Assembly: GCF_029338315.1 (NCBI RefSeq)
Contig: NZ_CP119794.1
Location: forward strand, 1,364,001-1,428,000
Direction of reading: 5' to 3'
Length of the DNA: 64,000 bases
From: Haloarcula regularis
GTDB lineage: Archaea; Halobacteriota; Halobacteria; Halobacteriales; Haloarculaceae
Under the pieces are notes generated by a model, which did no database searches, had not been told where the DNA came from, and worked only from the letters and a program-made list of their open reading frames with translations. This document shows, piece by piece, positions 63,519-64,000 of the stretch (its first letter is position 1; each line of letters opens with the position of its first letter). Both the position numbers and the translations under genes were made by a program.

Positions 63519-64000
63519 ATGGAATCCAAGCACTTCCTGTTCATTTCCGCCGACGCCGCACTGATCACCGACCTCGCGTGGCAGGTTCACCGCGAGGGCC
63601 ACGACGTGAAGTACTACATCGAGGCCGAGAGTGACAAGGAAATCGGCGATGGTTTCGTGCCGAAAACTGACGACTGGCGGGCAGATGTTGAGTGGGCTGA
63701 TGTCATCATTTCGACGATATATGGGTTGGTTCGGATGTCGGCACAGGTCAACTTGCGAACGAGCTCCGTGAGCAAGGGAAGGCCGTCGTTGGAGGAACGC
63801 CGAACACTGACCACCTCGAAGAAGACCGTGGCTACGCGATGGACATCCTCGAAGAGCACGGTGTCAATACCATCGAGCACCACATCTTCCACGACTTCGA
63901 CGAGGGTATCCAGCATGTGCAGGAGAACCCAGCCCCCTACGTCATCAAACCACTCGGGGAAGTGCAGAACGTCAAACGGCTCTTGTATGTCGGCAACGAA
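63519..64000 (+). CDS. PurD-like ATP-grasp protein (5' part, frameshifted near 63710, 3' end outside window)
   Basis: The N-terminal part of a phosphoribosylamine-glycine-ligase-like protein: MESKHFLFISADAALITDLAWQVHREGHDVKYYIEAESDK..., then WADVII. The frame is lost at the TTT run 63709-63711; the adjacent frame continues without a gap as FDDIWVGSDVGTGQLANELREQGKAVVGGTPNTDHLEEDRGYAMDILEEHG and remains open to the window end. One missing T explains it. Base composition is clearly lower in GC than upstream genes. Similar genes are seen in haloarchaea near mobile regions, though that is from memory. Whether it makes GAR or another product cannot be judged from the partial sequence. Confidence 0.7.
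   Translation, partial: MESKHFLFISADAALITDLAWQVHREGHDVKYYIEAESDKEIGDGFVPKTDDWRADVEWADVIISTIYGLVRMSAQVNLRTSSVSKGRPSLEERRTLTTSKKTVATRWTSSKSTVSIPSSTTSSTTSTRVSSMCRRTQPPTSSNHSGKCRTSNGSCMSAT

Overview
The window is chromosomal DNA of an extremely halophilic archaeon (class Halobacteria), most likely in or near the Haloarculaceae; the class is clear, the family is a guess from gene content. Evidence: very high GC, strongly acidic proteins, short or leaderless 5' ends with TTTATA/CTTAAG-like boxes about 27 bases before many starts, Tat-exported proteins, class I HMG-CoA reductase, archaeal GatD, type II methionine aminopeptidase, a split GMP synthase subunit, a SAMP-type ubiquitin-like modifier and many small families known only from haloarchaea. 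I saw no rRNA or tRNA gene, no CRISPR array and no intact transposase.

Layout. 1-3.7 kb: MoaB (5' end missing), aldo/keto reductase, hmgA, small membrane proteins. 3.7-7 kb: zinc-ribbon protein, a 346-bp palindrome-rich repeat element, cupin, and two tandem paralogous lipoproteins. 7-16.9 kb: icd, isoaspartyl peptidase/asparaginase, map, HIT hydrolase, CDF transporter, radical-SAM methylthiotransferase, deoC, DUF63 and a nucleoside phosphorylase (nucleoside salvage with deoC). 17-23 kb: a potassium/stress block with an HPP-USP fusion, a K+ channel with an NAD-binding domain, and two coupled membrane-anchored TrkA-C-like proteins. 23-29.6 kb: SAMP1, GNAT, a Tat-exported protein behind an AT-rich promoter, gatD, an ArsR-type regulator, a secreted coiled-coil protein and a DUF1405 protein. 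29.7-36.3 kb: a Vms1/VLRF1-like release factor, the DgcN/DgcA pair, a 1-Cys peroxiredoxin, a long glutamate-cysteine-ligase-like protein and a gamma-carbonic-anhydrase-like protein. 36.4-39 kb: a KaiC-type ATPase with its partner, and a USP. 39-44.5 kb: a repeat-rich gap, thrS, a membrane protein and an SLC13 permease. 44.5-52.6 kb: an ABC transporter with a CARDB-type surface protein and PspA, a hydrolase, a beta-propeller protein divergent from a polytopic membrane protein. 52.7-64 kb: pyrG-guaAb-DUF7126 operon, MBL hydrolase, PhoD, trehalase, kptA, gpmI, small proteins, and a PurD-like gene running off the right edge in lower-GC DNA.

Six genes (a TrkA-C protein, the GCS-like gene, the gamma-CA-like gene, the SLC13 permease, pyrG and the terminal PurD-like gene) are each broken by one small frameshift, most of them at a short homopolymer, with protein similarity continuing immediately in another frame. 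Because one is pyrG and all look otherwise intact, sequence or assembly error is the likeliest cause. I annotate them as single genes and state where the frame breaks.
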